DNA of 64,000 nucleotides from Aureococcus anophagefferens (lineage: Eukaryota > Sar > Pelagophyceae > Pelagomonadales > Pelagomonadaceae): assembly GCF_000186865.1 (NCBI RefSeq), contig NW_008705568.1, forward strand, positions 1,667,529 through 1,731,528, given 5' to 3'. This document shows, piece after piece, positions 28,053 through 37,487 of this stretch (the stretch's first letter is position 1; each line of letters starts with the position of its first letter). Made by a program: the position numbers and the translations under genes. The notes under the pieces were generated by a model. That model was not told the origin of the DNA and made no database searches. It was given only the letters and a program-made list of their open reading frames with translations.

Positions 28053-29075
28053 TTACGACCCCGCCCCCAGCGCCGCCAGCGCCGTCCGCAGTTCCGGGGA
28101 CCCCGGCGTCGGCCGCATGCCCAGGGCCGTCGCCGCGTCGACGGCCGCGCGGCGCTCGGACTCGCACGCCGCCGCGGCGAGGCGCTCGAGCGCGGCGCGC
28201 ACGGCGCCCGGCGGCGTGGATGGCGGGAGGTGCATGCGCTCCTGCCAGACGCGGTAGTCGAGCGTGCGGCGGCCCGCGGCGTCGCGGAGCGTGAGCGTCG
28301 ACCGACTCGCCGCGCGCCGCGCGCGCGCGTCGTCGCGGCGGCACGCGACGACGACGCAGATGTGGGGCGGCCGGCCCGCCTTGAAGACGACGTCGACGCG
28401 GTCGATCACGACCAGGCCGTGGCGCGCCGGGCAGGCGTCGTTGCGGCCGTCGGCCGCCGCCATGACCCACGCGAACGTCCCGCCCCGCGCGAGGCTCCGC
28501 GCCGCGGCCGCGCAGTACTCGTCGAGCCCGCCGCGGTACTCCAGACGACAATAGGCCTTCTGGTCGTGGGCGCTCGGCACGCCGTCGCGCGGGTCGAAGT
28601 AGGGAGGGCTGCCCGTGACGAGGTCGTAGCCGCGGCCGCCGTCGAAGTCCCGGAGGTCCGCGTGGACGCAGGCGACGCGGTGTTCGAGCCCGTTGCGCGC
28701 CACCGTGCGCCGGCAGAGCTCGTGGGAGATGCGCTGGGCCTCGACGCAGCAGAGCGTCGCGGCGGCGCCGCAGCGGGAGAGCGCGGTCAGTCCCACGCTG
28801 CCGACGCCCGCGCCCAGGTCCAGGAGCCGCGTCGCGCCCGGGTGCGCCTCGACGGCGCGGCACGCCGTGAGCTGGTCGTCGTTGGAGAAGCGGTGGCCTT
28901 TGGCGAGCTGGCAGATGACGACGCCGGGCGCCAGCGCGTCCCAGGTCACCGCGGCGCCGACGGAGCGCCGCTCCAGCGCGCTGAAGCGCCGCGTCTTGAC
29001 GAGCACGACGGCCGCGGGCCGCGGCAGCACGCAGCCGCTCGGCGACAGCTGGTCGAGCTTCTCCGGGTCGTGCAT
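28053..29075 (-). CDS. TrmN6-like (tRNA adenine-N6) class I methyltransferase
   Basis: The product is 340 residues. The SAM-binding motif is LLDLGAGVGSVGL, and the catalytic tetrapeptide is SPPY in TGSPPYFDPRDGVPSA, the form seen in TrmN6/YfiC proteins that methylate A37 of a tRNA. A TrmN6-type lead (QLAKGHRFSNDDQLTA) precedes motif I. The C-terminal 100 residues are extra relative to the bacterial enzyme and contain RVWQERMHLPPSTPPGAV. The substrate is inferred from family only; rRNA or protein methylation remains possible. Confidence 0.72.
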   Translation of the reverse strand: MHDPEKLDQLSPSGCVLPRPAAVVLVKTRRFSALERRSVGAAVTWDALAPGVVICQLAKGHRFSNDDQLTACRAVEAHPGATRLLDLGAGVGSVGLTALSRCGAAATLCCVEAQRISHELCRRTVARNGLEHRVACVHADLRDFDGGRGYDLVTGSPPYFDPRDGVPSAHDQKAYCRLEYRGGLDEYCAAAARSLARGGTFAWVMAAADGRNDACPARHGLVVIDRVDVVFKAGRPPHICVVVACRRDDARARRAASRSTLTLRDAAGRRTLDYRVWQERMHLPPSTPPGAVRAALERLAAAACESERRAAVDAATALGMRPTPGSPELRTALAALGAGS

Positions 29076-29360
29076 CTTTTGAGCGGGTGCTTATTAGTCC
29101 ATAATCGCAGAATCACCACTGCAACGTGCGATACGTAAAGTGCAACCTTTCTGCATTCATTGAGGGAGCGCTGGGCCGTGCTCTCTGGCGGAACAGGCCG
29201 AGGCGGCCCGCCGCGGGCGCTCTTCCTTGCCGTCTCGCTCCGCGGCGCCGGGGTCCGCGCCGCCGGCCGCGGACGCGGCCGCCGCCCGCGGCGCGGAGAC
29301 CGCCCTCGCCGCTCGGAGGCAGCCCCGCCGGCTCGGCGGCGGGCGCGGCCCCGACCAGCC

Positions 29361-32337
29361 ATGGTGAAATTCTCCCTCGGCGCCAAGCCCGACCACAGCT
29401 ACGAGGAGGCGAAGGAGCAGGACAAGAAGATGGCGGCCCTGCAGCAGGCCTTCAAGCCCAGCGAGTCGGTGGTCTCGCGCCTCGACATGAAGCGCGAGGC
29501 GTCGCTGCGCCGGGGCATGTCGCTGCGGGACCTGTACGAGAAGATCCCCGAGACGCCCGTGGAGCGCTGGCTGCGGCGCATGGACGTCGAGTACCCCGTC
29601 TGGAACCCGCTGAGCAGCTGGCAGCTGACGTGGCAGGGCGGCATGGTCGTGACCGTGCTCGTCGCGCTCGTGCTCATGCCGTACCAGCTGTGCATTCCCT
29701 ACTTCGGGGCCTCGTTCCCCTGGACCCACCCGCTGGAGATTTTAGGGCTGCACCTCGACGTGCTGCTGTCGGTGGACATTCTGGTGACCTTCAACGTCGC
29801 GCTGCTGCCCGCCGACGCGCACACGGAGGCGCTCATCAGGGCAGGAAAAGAGTGATTCAAGTTCGCTTCAACGTGGGTGTTCCGCGCGCGCGCGTTCCGG
29901 AAAAAGCATCCACGCTTCGAGAGCGCTCCGAGAGATGATCGCTCGTCCAAAAATTAGCCGAAACGAGTGGAAATCGACCGAGATATGAGCCTCCAAAGTT
30001 GGACATTTCGCACTCTTTTCCTGCCCAGGCGCTCATCACGGATCGAAAGACCATCATACGGCGCTACCTCGCGTCCTGGTTCTTGGCGGACGTCGCCTCG
30101 AGCGTGCCCTTCTCCCACATCGCCGTGATCTCCGGGCACAGTGCCGGCAACATGAGCAAGATCCTGAAGTCCATTAGAGTGTTGCGCGTCGTCAAGATCG
30201 CGCGGTTTTTAAAGTTGGTGCGCCTCCTCGCCAAGGTGCGCTCCAAGGACAAGTGGGAGGAGCAGGACGGCTACGACCTGTCGACGATCGTGACGCGGCT
30301 GTCGAACCTCACGGGGCTCGTGTTCCTCATCGCGCACTACGCGGCCTGCGTCTTCGTCGCGCTCGCCTACGGCCGCGACGACGGCTGGCGGGCGAACACG
30401 TGGGTCGCGCAGTACTTCGCCAACGGCGAGGACTTCACCATCGACGAGGCGACCTGCGGGGACCTGGCCTGGTACCTCCACGACGCGAACGCGTCGACGC
30501 TCCTCGACGGGCTCGGGTCCGCCACGAAGATCCAGGACGTGACGGCGCTGCGCTGCGGCATCGTCGACGCTTTGACGGACGTGGACCGGCGCCTGCCGCC
30601 TCGAATCCGCCTCTGGTGCGTGGCCATGTACTGGGCGATGACCAGGGCAGCAAAAGAGAGCGAAATTCCCAACTTCAAAGGCTCCCTTCTCGGCCGTTTT
30701 CCACTCGTTTCGGCTGATTTTTGGACGAGCGATCATCTTTCGGAACGGCCTCGAAGCGTGGGCGCCTTTTTCGGAACGCGCGCGCGCGGAACATTCAAGT
30801 TGAAGCGACGTTGAATCACTCTTTTGCTGCCCAGGCGATGACGACGCTGACGACGGTGGGGTACGGCGACATCTACCCCGTGTCGAACGTCGAGATGGCC
30901 TACACGTGCGGCATCCAGTTCACGGGCTCCTGCGTGCTGGGCTACGTCATGGGCCAGGTCGTCGAGATCTGCACGCGCGAGGACACGTCCGCGCGGTTGA
31001 TCCGGAAGAAGATCGACAGCATCAACTCGTACATGCGGCACCGGAATCTCCCGTACGAGCTCAAGGTGCTGATCCGGCGCCACTATTCCTATTCCTGGAA
31101 GCACTCGTCGATCTTCAACGAGCAGCTGATCCTGGAGGAGCTGCCCATGTCCATCCGGTGCCGCATCGTCATGGCCATCAACCGGCCCGTGCTCGAGAAG
31201 ATCTCGTTCCTGGAGGGGCTGAGCAACCACATCAAGACGGCGATCTGCCTCAAGGTGAGCCACACGCAGGTCGTCCCCGGCGAGCACGTCGTCGTCGAGG
31301 GCGACGTGGGCAACGACTGTTTTATAGTGTCCCGGGGGCGCCTCGACGCGTACGTCCGCGCGGCGTCGCAGCTGGCGGACTCGCTCGACATCGACCGCAT
31401 GCTGAACATCCTCACCTTCGCCGACGGCGACATCTTCGCGGAGTACACGCTCTTCAAGGGCAACTCCGCGAAGCACCCCTACACGGTCATGGGCAACCAC
31501 CGCGCCGCGGAGCTGCTCTGTCTGACGTCGAAGAACTTCCGGCGGCTCTGCGGCGAGTTCCCCATCCTCGAGGACATCTTCAAGAAGGTCGCCATGGAGA
31601 ACTTCGAGGCCATGATCGCCACGCTGTCGAGCCGCCAGCGGATCAAGGCGAAAGCCAAGGGCGCGGGCGACGCCGCGGCGCGCCGCGACCGCGACCCGAC
31701 GTGCCGCGAGCGGTTCTTCCCCTGCTGCGACTGCCTCGACGACGGCCGGGCCCACGCGACGAACCAGATCCTCGTGGCGCCCGCGGACCTCGACGAGGCC
31801 TCGGAGAACGACCTCGACGGCGACGGCTGCGACGACGACGTCCAGGGCATCGACCCCGAGGAGCTCGCGGAGCTGCGGAAGCGGCGCGACGAGTTCGGCG
31901 CGTTGTCGAACCAGACGAAGCTCAAGGCCCAGCTCTGGGCGAAGCGGGGCGTCATGAAGTCGACGATGCGGCGGACGCTGTTGACGGACGCGGACGAGCC
32001 GTCGACGCCCGGGTCGCCCTTCGGGAGCCGGGGCACGCCGCCGAACTCCGCGCGGTCGCCGGCGCCGGCGAGCTCGCCCTTCGGCCGCGCCAACTCCCAG
32101 GGCGCCGCGGCCGCCGCGCCGCGCGTCGACGCGCTCGAAAGGGCCGTCGCGGCCATCGGCGACACGCTCGCGCGCCACTCGACGATCCTCGAGCGCCTCG
32201 CGGACAAGCTCGACCTCGACGCGCAGCCCGCCCTCGCGGAGCAGGACGGGTCCCTGGACCTGCTCGAGCGCCTCGCCGAGGGCGGCGACGAGGACGAGGA
32301 GCCGAGCGCGGCCCGGCACCGGCGGGCGAGCATGTAA
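29361..32337 (+). CDS. Voltage-gated K+ channel of the EAG/CNBD type
   Basis: Exons are 29361-29828, 30029-30634 and 30835-32337, giving 858 residues. Six membrane segments are seen: S1 at about 95-115, an S4 with regularly spaced basic residues (ILKSIRVLRVVKIARFLKLV) and a pore helix with selectivity filter TTLTTVGYGDIYP, characteristic of K+ channels. A C-linker and a cyclic-nucleotide-binding fold follow (VVPGEHVVVEGDVGNDCF, FADGDIFAEYTLF). The cassette reads FAE instead of FGE and the phosphate-binding Arg is not evident, so cyclic nucleotides may not bind. The tail is Ser/Pro-rich and ends in a coiled coil (DALERAVAAIGDTLARHSTI). Two introners split it, the second directly before the pore signature. 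Confidence 0.88.
29829..30028 (-). mobile_element. Introner F1, reverse to its host (200 nt, GC-AG)
   Basis: The target duplication GCGCTCAT is perfect, so the donor is GC. The interior reads antisense to the gene, yet the ends on the coding strand are still CAGGGCAGG and CCTGCCCAG. Removal joins HTE to ALITDRK. Confidence 0.95.
30635..30834 (+). mobile_element. Introner F1 before the channel pore (200 nt, GC-AG)
   Basis: The target duplication GCGATGAC is perfect, so the donor is GC. Terminal repeats are CAGGGCAGCAAAAGAG and CTCTTTTGCTGCCCAG, a perfect 16-bp pair except for the second base. Removal joins AMYW to AMTTLTTVGYGD. Confidence 0.96.
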
Positions 32338-32350
32338 CACTAGCGCCTTC

Positions 32351-33073
32351 TTAGGTCTCGTCCATGGGCTCGTCGTCGGGCCACCAGGTCGTGGGCCCGA
32401 GGCCGTCCTCGTTGATGGAGCCCGTGATCTCCATGGCGGAGGGCAGCGGCGCGGACGCGTCGAGGTCCACGGAACTCGACCGCTGGCGCACGTTGCCGGG
32501 GGCCGCCGCCGCGGACGCGCCGGGCACCTCGATGGTCGACGTCGTCGCCTGGAGCCCCCGCTTGTGCTTGGAGACCCTGGTGAAGTTGATCGCGGCGACG
32601 CGGAAGCGCAGCTCGAGGCCCACGTCGAGGTGGAAGCAGGCGTCGTCGCCGCCGCCGCCGTCCTCGTCGTCGCCGAGGTCGGGCCGCCAGGTCCAGATGT
32701 TCGAATCCTTGTCGTAGTAGGCGGGCGTCGGGAGGAACTTGGACGGGATGTTGACGTCCTCGAAGAAGCCGAGCGACGCGCGGACGCCTTCCGGGCCGGA
32801 CGCGACGATCGTCGCGGTAGCGATCTCGCCGACGAAGGGCCGAAAAACCAAGAGGCTGAACGTCGCCTTGTAGGTCGCCCCGCCGTCGAGGGGGTACACG
32901 AGGCCGTCGCCGACGTCGAGCACGTCGCGGCAGCAGACGCAGAGGCCCACGTCGTTCACGACGCGCGCGGCGTACTTGGCGTCGACCTCGGCCTTGACGA
33001 TGTCCGTCGTCGGCTTCCCAAAGGCCCCGGGCGCCACGCGCACCGTGTCCTGCATCTCCGCGAGCACGAACAT
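32351..33073 (-). CDS. POLR3H: RNA polymerase III subunit RPC8 (Rpb7-like)
   Basis: The product is 240 residues; the start at 33073 gives the family N-terminus MFVLAEMQDTVRVAP. Conserved stretches follow: VVNDVGLCVCCRDVLDVGDG, FSLLVFRPFVGEI, ASGPEGVRASLGFFEDVNIP, GLELRFRV and the closing GSINEDGLGPTTWW. RPC8 pairs with RPC9 to form the stalk of Pol III, which makes tRNA and 5S rRNA. An acidic Gly-rich insert (DLGDDEDGGGGDDA) and a Ser/Ala linker lengthen it relative to the human 204-residue protein. Confidence 0.93.
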   Translation of the reverse strand: MFVLAEMQDTVRVAPGAFGKPTTDIVKAEVDAKYAARVVNDVGLCVCCRDVLDVGDGLVYPLDGGATYKATFSLLVFRPFVGEIATATIVASGPEGVRASLGFFEDVNIPSKFLPTPAYYDKDSNIWTWRPDLGDDEDGGGGDDACFHLDVGLELRFRVAAINFTRVSKHKRGLQATTSTIEVPGASAAAAPGNVRQRSSSVDLDASAPLPSAMEITGSINEDGLGPTTWWPDDEPMDET

Positions 33074-33300
33074 TTTGTGATGGTGCGCCGGAGAGCTTAG
33101 GCTTGGCGCATCGCCTCGCGGAGCTCTGCTAAGGGTTGAGGGCCTACTTGAACCCGCGTTGCAGCGAGCCGCGCTCGTCAAAGAGAGGTCGTTAGGGGAG
33201 GGCGCGGGCCGCGCGTCGTCGTCGTCGCGCCGCGCGCGCCCGGCGGCGTAGTTCCGCCGGGCGGCGGCCCCGCGGTGCGCGCGCCCCGCCCCGGGCCGAG

Positions 33301-36300
33301 CTAGTGGTGGCCGTGGTCGTGGCCGCCGCCGCCGTGGCCGCCGCCGTGGTCGCCGTGGCCGTGGTCGCCGTGGCCGTGGTCGCCGTGGCCGTGGTCGCCG
33401 TGGCCGTGGTCGCCGTGGCCGTGGCCGCCGTGGTGCGCCTCCGCGGGCGGCGCGAACTGGCAGCCGACGCGGTTGAGCAGGAGGTGGAACTCGTGGATGT
33501 CCAACGCGCCGTTGCCGTCGTCGTCGATGTCCTTGATGAGGTTGTAGACCTAGGGACGACGGTTTTGTAAACCCCCGGGGGCGGAATTCGGGGAGGGGTC
33601 GGGGAAAGGGGGTCGCGTGCTACGGAAATGGATGGCGCTTCACATGTCAGCATGGGCCGAGTGCGAGTCGGGTTCAGCCCGGTGCGCCCGAGGGCGCCCG
33701 GCACAAAGGAAGGGTATCGTCATCGCACGCGTTCGAACGACGAAAGAGAGAGGGACGCCGGGAGAAACGTCGTCGACGGACAGCTCCTGGCCGATCTCCG
33801 AGATCGTCTGGTGGAGCTCCTGGACCGTGATCAACCCGCCGCGGTCCTCGTCGATGATGTCGAACATGTCCTGGATGAGCTCCGCCGGGTCCACGCTCGT
33901 GGCCACGTGGCGCTCGAGCGCGCGCCCGAAGACGAAGAACTCGTCGAACGAGATCTCGCCCGAGCCGTCGTCGTCCAGGAGCTTGATGATCTTGTCGATC
34001 TGCTCCGACCCGGCCGGCGAGGAGTCGTCGGAGAACTTCGACAGGAGCGCCTTCATCTCGTCGTGGTCGATGGACCCCTCGTGGTCGTTGTCGAAGACGT
34101 TGAAGATCGCGCGCCACGACCGCTCCTGGCGGTCGTCCTCGGCGCGCGCGATCTCGATGCGCTCGCGGCGCGCGTGCTCGTCCTCGTTGGTCCGGCTCTG
34201 GGCCATGGCGTGCTCGTGGCGCGTCATCGTCGCCGCGCCGTCGCCCTCCAGGACCCGCGCGACGACGTCGGGCTTCCGCAGGAAGGAGACCACCTTCAAC
34301 GCTTCGAACGCCGCCTCCGTCTTCTGGCGGCGGATGACCTGCTCGACGTTCCGCAGGTTCTGGAGCGATTCCACGTTGGCCACGACCGCAAAGTCCTGGA
34401 CGATGCGGGGGAGCTTGTACTGGCAGACCATGGGCGGGCCCAGGGCCACGAAGACCCACGCCAAACGGAACAGGAACGGGAAGGGCTTGAAGACCTGGGC
34501 AGGACAAGGGTGATTCAACGTCGCTTCAATGTGAGTGTTCCGCGCGCGCGCGTCCCGGAAAAAGCATCCGCGCTTCGAGACCGTTCCGAGAGATGATCGC
34601 TCGTCCAAAAATCAGCCGAAACGAGTGGAAACCGGCCGAGATAGGAGCCTTTGAAGTTGGGAATTTCGCTCTCTTGTGCTGCCCTGTTGAAGACCTGGTC
34701 CTCGAAGAGCTGGGGCAGGTAGACCAAGAGGAGCACGGCGATGTAGATGGCCATGCCCAGCGGGATCGTGCGCAGGATGTCGAGCGTGAAGTGGGCCTTG
34801 TGCGTCTCGCCGTACCAGAACTTGCACTGGTAGCGCGGGTCGACGCCTGTATGGCAAACAAAAATCTTCAACGCGACTTCAAAATTCTCGAGCTCGGTCA
34901 CATCGAAGCCGATTCGGCTCATTTTCGGACGAATCGATGGCTCTCGTCGGATTTTCGAAGCACGATCGAAGCGCGTGCGTCGAAACGGTGGGATACGCGC
35001 ACATTGAAGTCGGATCGAAGATTTCGGCGCCGGTCGACGCCCGGCGGGATCGACACGGACGCGCGCTTCCGGTGGCGCACGGCGATGTTCTCGCCGCCCT
35101 TGGCGAAGCCCAGGATCGCGTCGACCAAGGGCTTGACGCGGTCGTCGTAGAAGAGCAGCAGCCGCTCGAGCCACTCGGGCTTGTGTCGGGGCCGATAATC
35201 CTCGACGCCGCGCGCGACGCTCTGGTAGCCCCCGCGGCGCACCTCCACGTCGACGACGTGCGCGTCCGGCGCCGGCGGCGCGCCGCCCTCGCCCCCCTTC
35301 TCCTCGTCGGACTCCTCCTCGAGCACGCGGTCGCCGAAGAGCTTGTTGCGCGTCGACGACTTCATGATCGTCAGACTCTCCGCGCGGATGGACTCGCGCT
35401 TCTTCTTCAAAGGGCTCGACCGGCTCAGCGCCCGGCGCGGCGGCAGGAGCTTCGTCGCCTTGAGCAGGCCCGCGCCGCCGCCGCGCGCTTCCGCGCGCGT
35501 GAGCAGCGGCGCCGTGTGCTCGAGGAGAATCTGCCGGATCTTCGCGTGGACGGCAAAGGTCACGAAGAGCAAAGAATAGCCAATAAACACCCAGAAGACG
35601 AAGCGCATGGACCGGTCCATGACGTTGTCCATCTGCCAGAAGACGAGGAGCACGACCTCGAGCTGGAGCCACGTCTTCACGGGCACCTCGACGATCTCCG
35701 CGAGCGTCTTTCCCAGCGCCTGGGCAGCAAAAGGGTGATTCAACGTCGCTTCAACGTGAGTGTTCCGCGCGCGCGCGTTCCGGAAAAAGCATCCACGCTT
35801 CGAGACCGTTCCGAGAGATGATCGCTCGTCCAAAAATCAGCCAAAACGAGTGGAAAACAGCTGAGATATGAGCCTCCAAAGTTGGGAATTTCGCTCTCTT
35901 TTGCTGCCCTGCCCAGCGCGATGCCGAGGTACGACGCGAACTCGAAATCCGCGGGGTTCAGCCGGTGGGCCATGATGAAGCGATCCCGGCAGAGCGCGTG
36001 GAGCAGGATGCGCGTGTGCTCCGGCAGCCCCGCGATGAAGATGAGCTCGAAGAACGACGCGTGCGATAAAGATTTCGCGTCGACGATGGCCTTGGGCGAG
36101 AACGACTCGATCTTGCGCTGCTCCCAGGTCTTCCAGGTGGACAGGATGCGCTCGCCCATCTGGGCCATGAGCACGGCCTGGGCCAGGAAGATGACCATGA
36201 TGAGGAAGAGGACCATGTGCACGGCTTCCCCTAACTCCGTGATCTCGTTCTCCTCGCCGTAGAGCTTCTCGCTCAGCTCCTTGAGCCAGGCCATCTTGAA

Positions 36301-36668
36301 GACGAGGAACAGGGTCAACCCGATGAACCCGAGCAGCGTCAGCTCGCTGAAGAGCGACTCGACGATGGGCCGCATCGTCTCCGACGTGTGCTCGAGGAGG
36401 TGCTCGTGGCCGAACTCGAACGCGAGCGAGATGGCCTATAACAAGGGGATTTTTCGGGGCCGTGGGACGTGCCGGGCGGGACGCGGGGGCGACGCACGAC
36501 GAGGATGGTCACGGTGAGCACGATGATGTTCAACTTGAGCACGCGCTCCTCGTTCTCCTCCTCGTTGATTTTTTCCCAGTCCTCGTCGCTGAGCTCCTTC
36601 TCGCCGGCGCCGAAGCGCAGGAGCCCCGCGAGCAGCAGGGCGCGGGCCGACGCCGCGAGGGAGGCCAT
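33301..36668 (-). CDS. Multi-pass membrane protein (MLO-like) with four EF-hands and His-rich tail
   Basis: Exons are 36668-36498, 36435-35920, 35719-35041, 34846-34695, 34494-33769 and 33549-33301, giving 830 residues. After a signal-like start, several hydrophobic segments include SELTLLGFIGLTLFLV, which resembles a conserved MLO helix; the MLO assignment is tentative. A basic cytosolic region follows, then more membrane spans, then four EF-hands with good loops (DNDHEGSIDHDE, DDDGSGEISFDE, DEDRGGLITVQE, DDDGNGALDIHE). The C-terminus is a tract of HGHGD repeats likely to bind Zn2+ or Ni2+. The fourth EF-hand and the tail are on the last exon, behind a 219-nt ordinary intron. Three introners split the gene. 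Confidence 0.78.
33331..33426 (-). repeat. 15-bp coding minisatellite (HGHGD repeats)
   Basis: About six copies of a 15-bp unit (gtggtcgccgtggcc on the plus strand) encode the pentapeptide HGHGD in the tail of the EF-hand protein. The copies are nearly identical, as expected of a recently expanded or homogenised tract. Confidence 0.88.
34495..34694 (-). mobile_element. Introner F1 in EF-hand membrane protein (200 nt, GT-AG)
   Basis: The target duplication GTCTTCAA is perfect. Terminal repeats are CAGGGCAGCACAAGAG and CCTTGTCCTGCCCAG. Removal joins FEDQ to VFKPFPF. Confidence 0.95.
34847..35040 (+). mobile_element. Degenerate introner F2, reverse to its host (194 nt, GC-AG)
   Basis: The target duplication GCGTCGAC is perfect, but the element has lost about 17 nt and its 5' terminal repeat now reads CGGCGCCG. 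The family core survives as ggctcattttcggacgaatc. Removal joins PPG to VDPRYQC. Confidence 0.87.
35720..35919 (-). mobile_element. Introner F1 in EF-hand membrane protein (200 nt, GC-AG)
   Basis: The target duplication GCGCTGGG is perfect, so the donor is GC. Both terminal repeats are intact. Removal joins YLGI to ALGKTL. Confidence 0.94.
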
Positions 36669-37487
36669 GAGTTATGCGGCCGCGGCGCTATGCGTCGAGC
36701 GGCTGCCGCGGCTTTTCTGAGGGCGATCGCTGGCGGCCGCGCGCCGAGGGTACGGGAGGGCCGCCCGTGCGCGGCCCGGCCGCGAGACCCGGCGCCGGCG
36801 CGCCGCCTCGGGTCCGCGGACCTCTCGGGGGCGGCTACTCCTGGCGTAGGCGAGGCGCGCCGCGGCTCGCGGCGGCGACGCTGTCCTCAGGGCAGCTCTG
36901 AAGTTTGTGGCAAGGGCCTCACCTACAAAATTCCCTCGCCGGGGGTCATGGATGGAAACCTAACCACGCCCTTCGCGCCGCCGCCGCCGCCCTCCCGCCC
37001 ACCACCGCCCATCCCGCGGCCCCGACGGTCCACGACGGCCCCGAGAGCGACAACGTGCGCCCGAACCGTCGCAGAGAACGTCCCGCTTCCTGCTTCGGCC
37101 CCGATTTCGGTCTCGGGCGCGACGTGCCGTCGCCCGACGGCCCCGAGACATGGTCTCCGGGCCCAAGCGTCGGTTCCCGCGTCCAAGGGCGCCTAAATTA
37201 CGAAGAACAAGAAAGGATGTTGCTTCGTTTCCGTTCATTGTGCCGTCACGACCCGAATAAAATCGGTGCATTTTGGTGTGTTTGCGTCTCACGAGTACCC
37301 CGGCGCCGGCGCCAATACCGCCTCGTCGTCGCGAGTGGCCGGCCTCGTGACACGTTCGGCGCCCGCCTGGCCCCGCGTTTGCGCATCGGTCCCCCCGCGC
37401 GCCGCGCCCGCCCGGCCATCCGCGCGCCCGGGCCCGACGCGCCCGCGAGCCGCCTCACCAAAAGCCACCGAAGCGGCGGAAGCCGGC
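36669..37487. other. Divergent promoter region, 819 bp
   Basis: This lies between the starts of the EF-hand membrane protein and the PHD protein. An AT-richer patch at about 37195-37270, just ahead of the PHD gene, is a candidate promoter/TSS. The frame upstream of 37488 stays open to 37266, so the PHD protein could be longer. No other gene is seen. Confidence 0.5.

Noticed and set aside
33304..33426. CRISPR-like array of short repeats.
   Set aside because: The 15-bp units are contiguous, without unique spacers, and code for HGHGD in frame.
36880..36925. cagctctgaagtttgtggc as an introner F2 fragment.
   Set aside because: Only about 12 bases match the F2 gttctgaagtttgg stretch, there are no ends or duplication, and the match is within chance.
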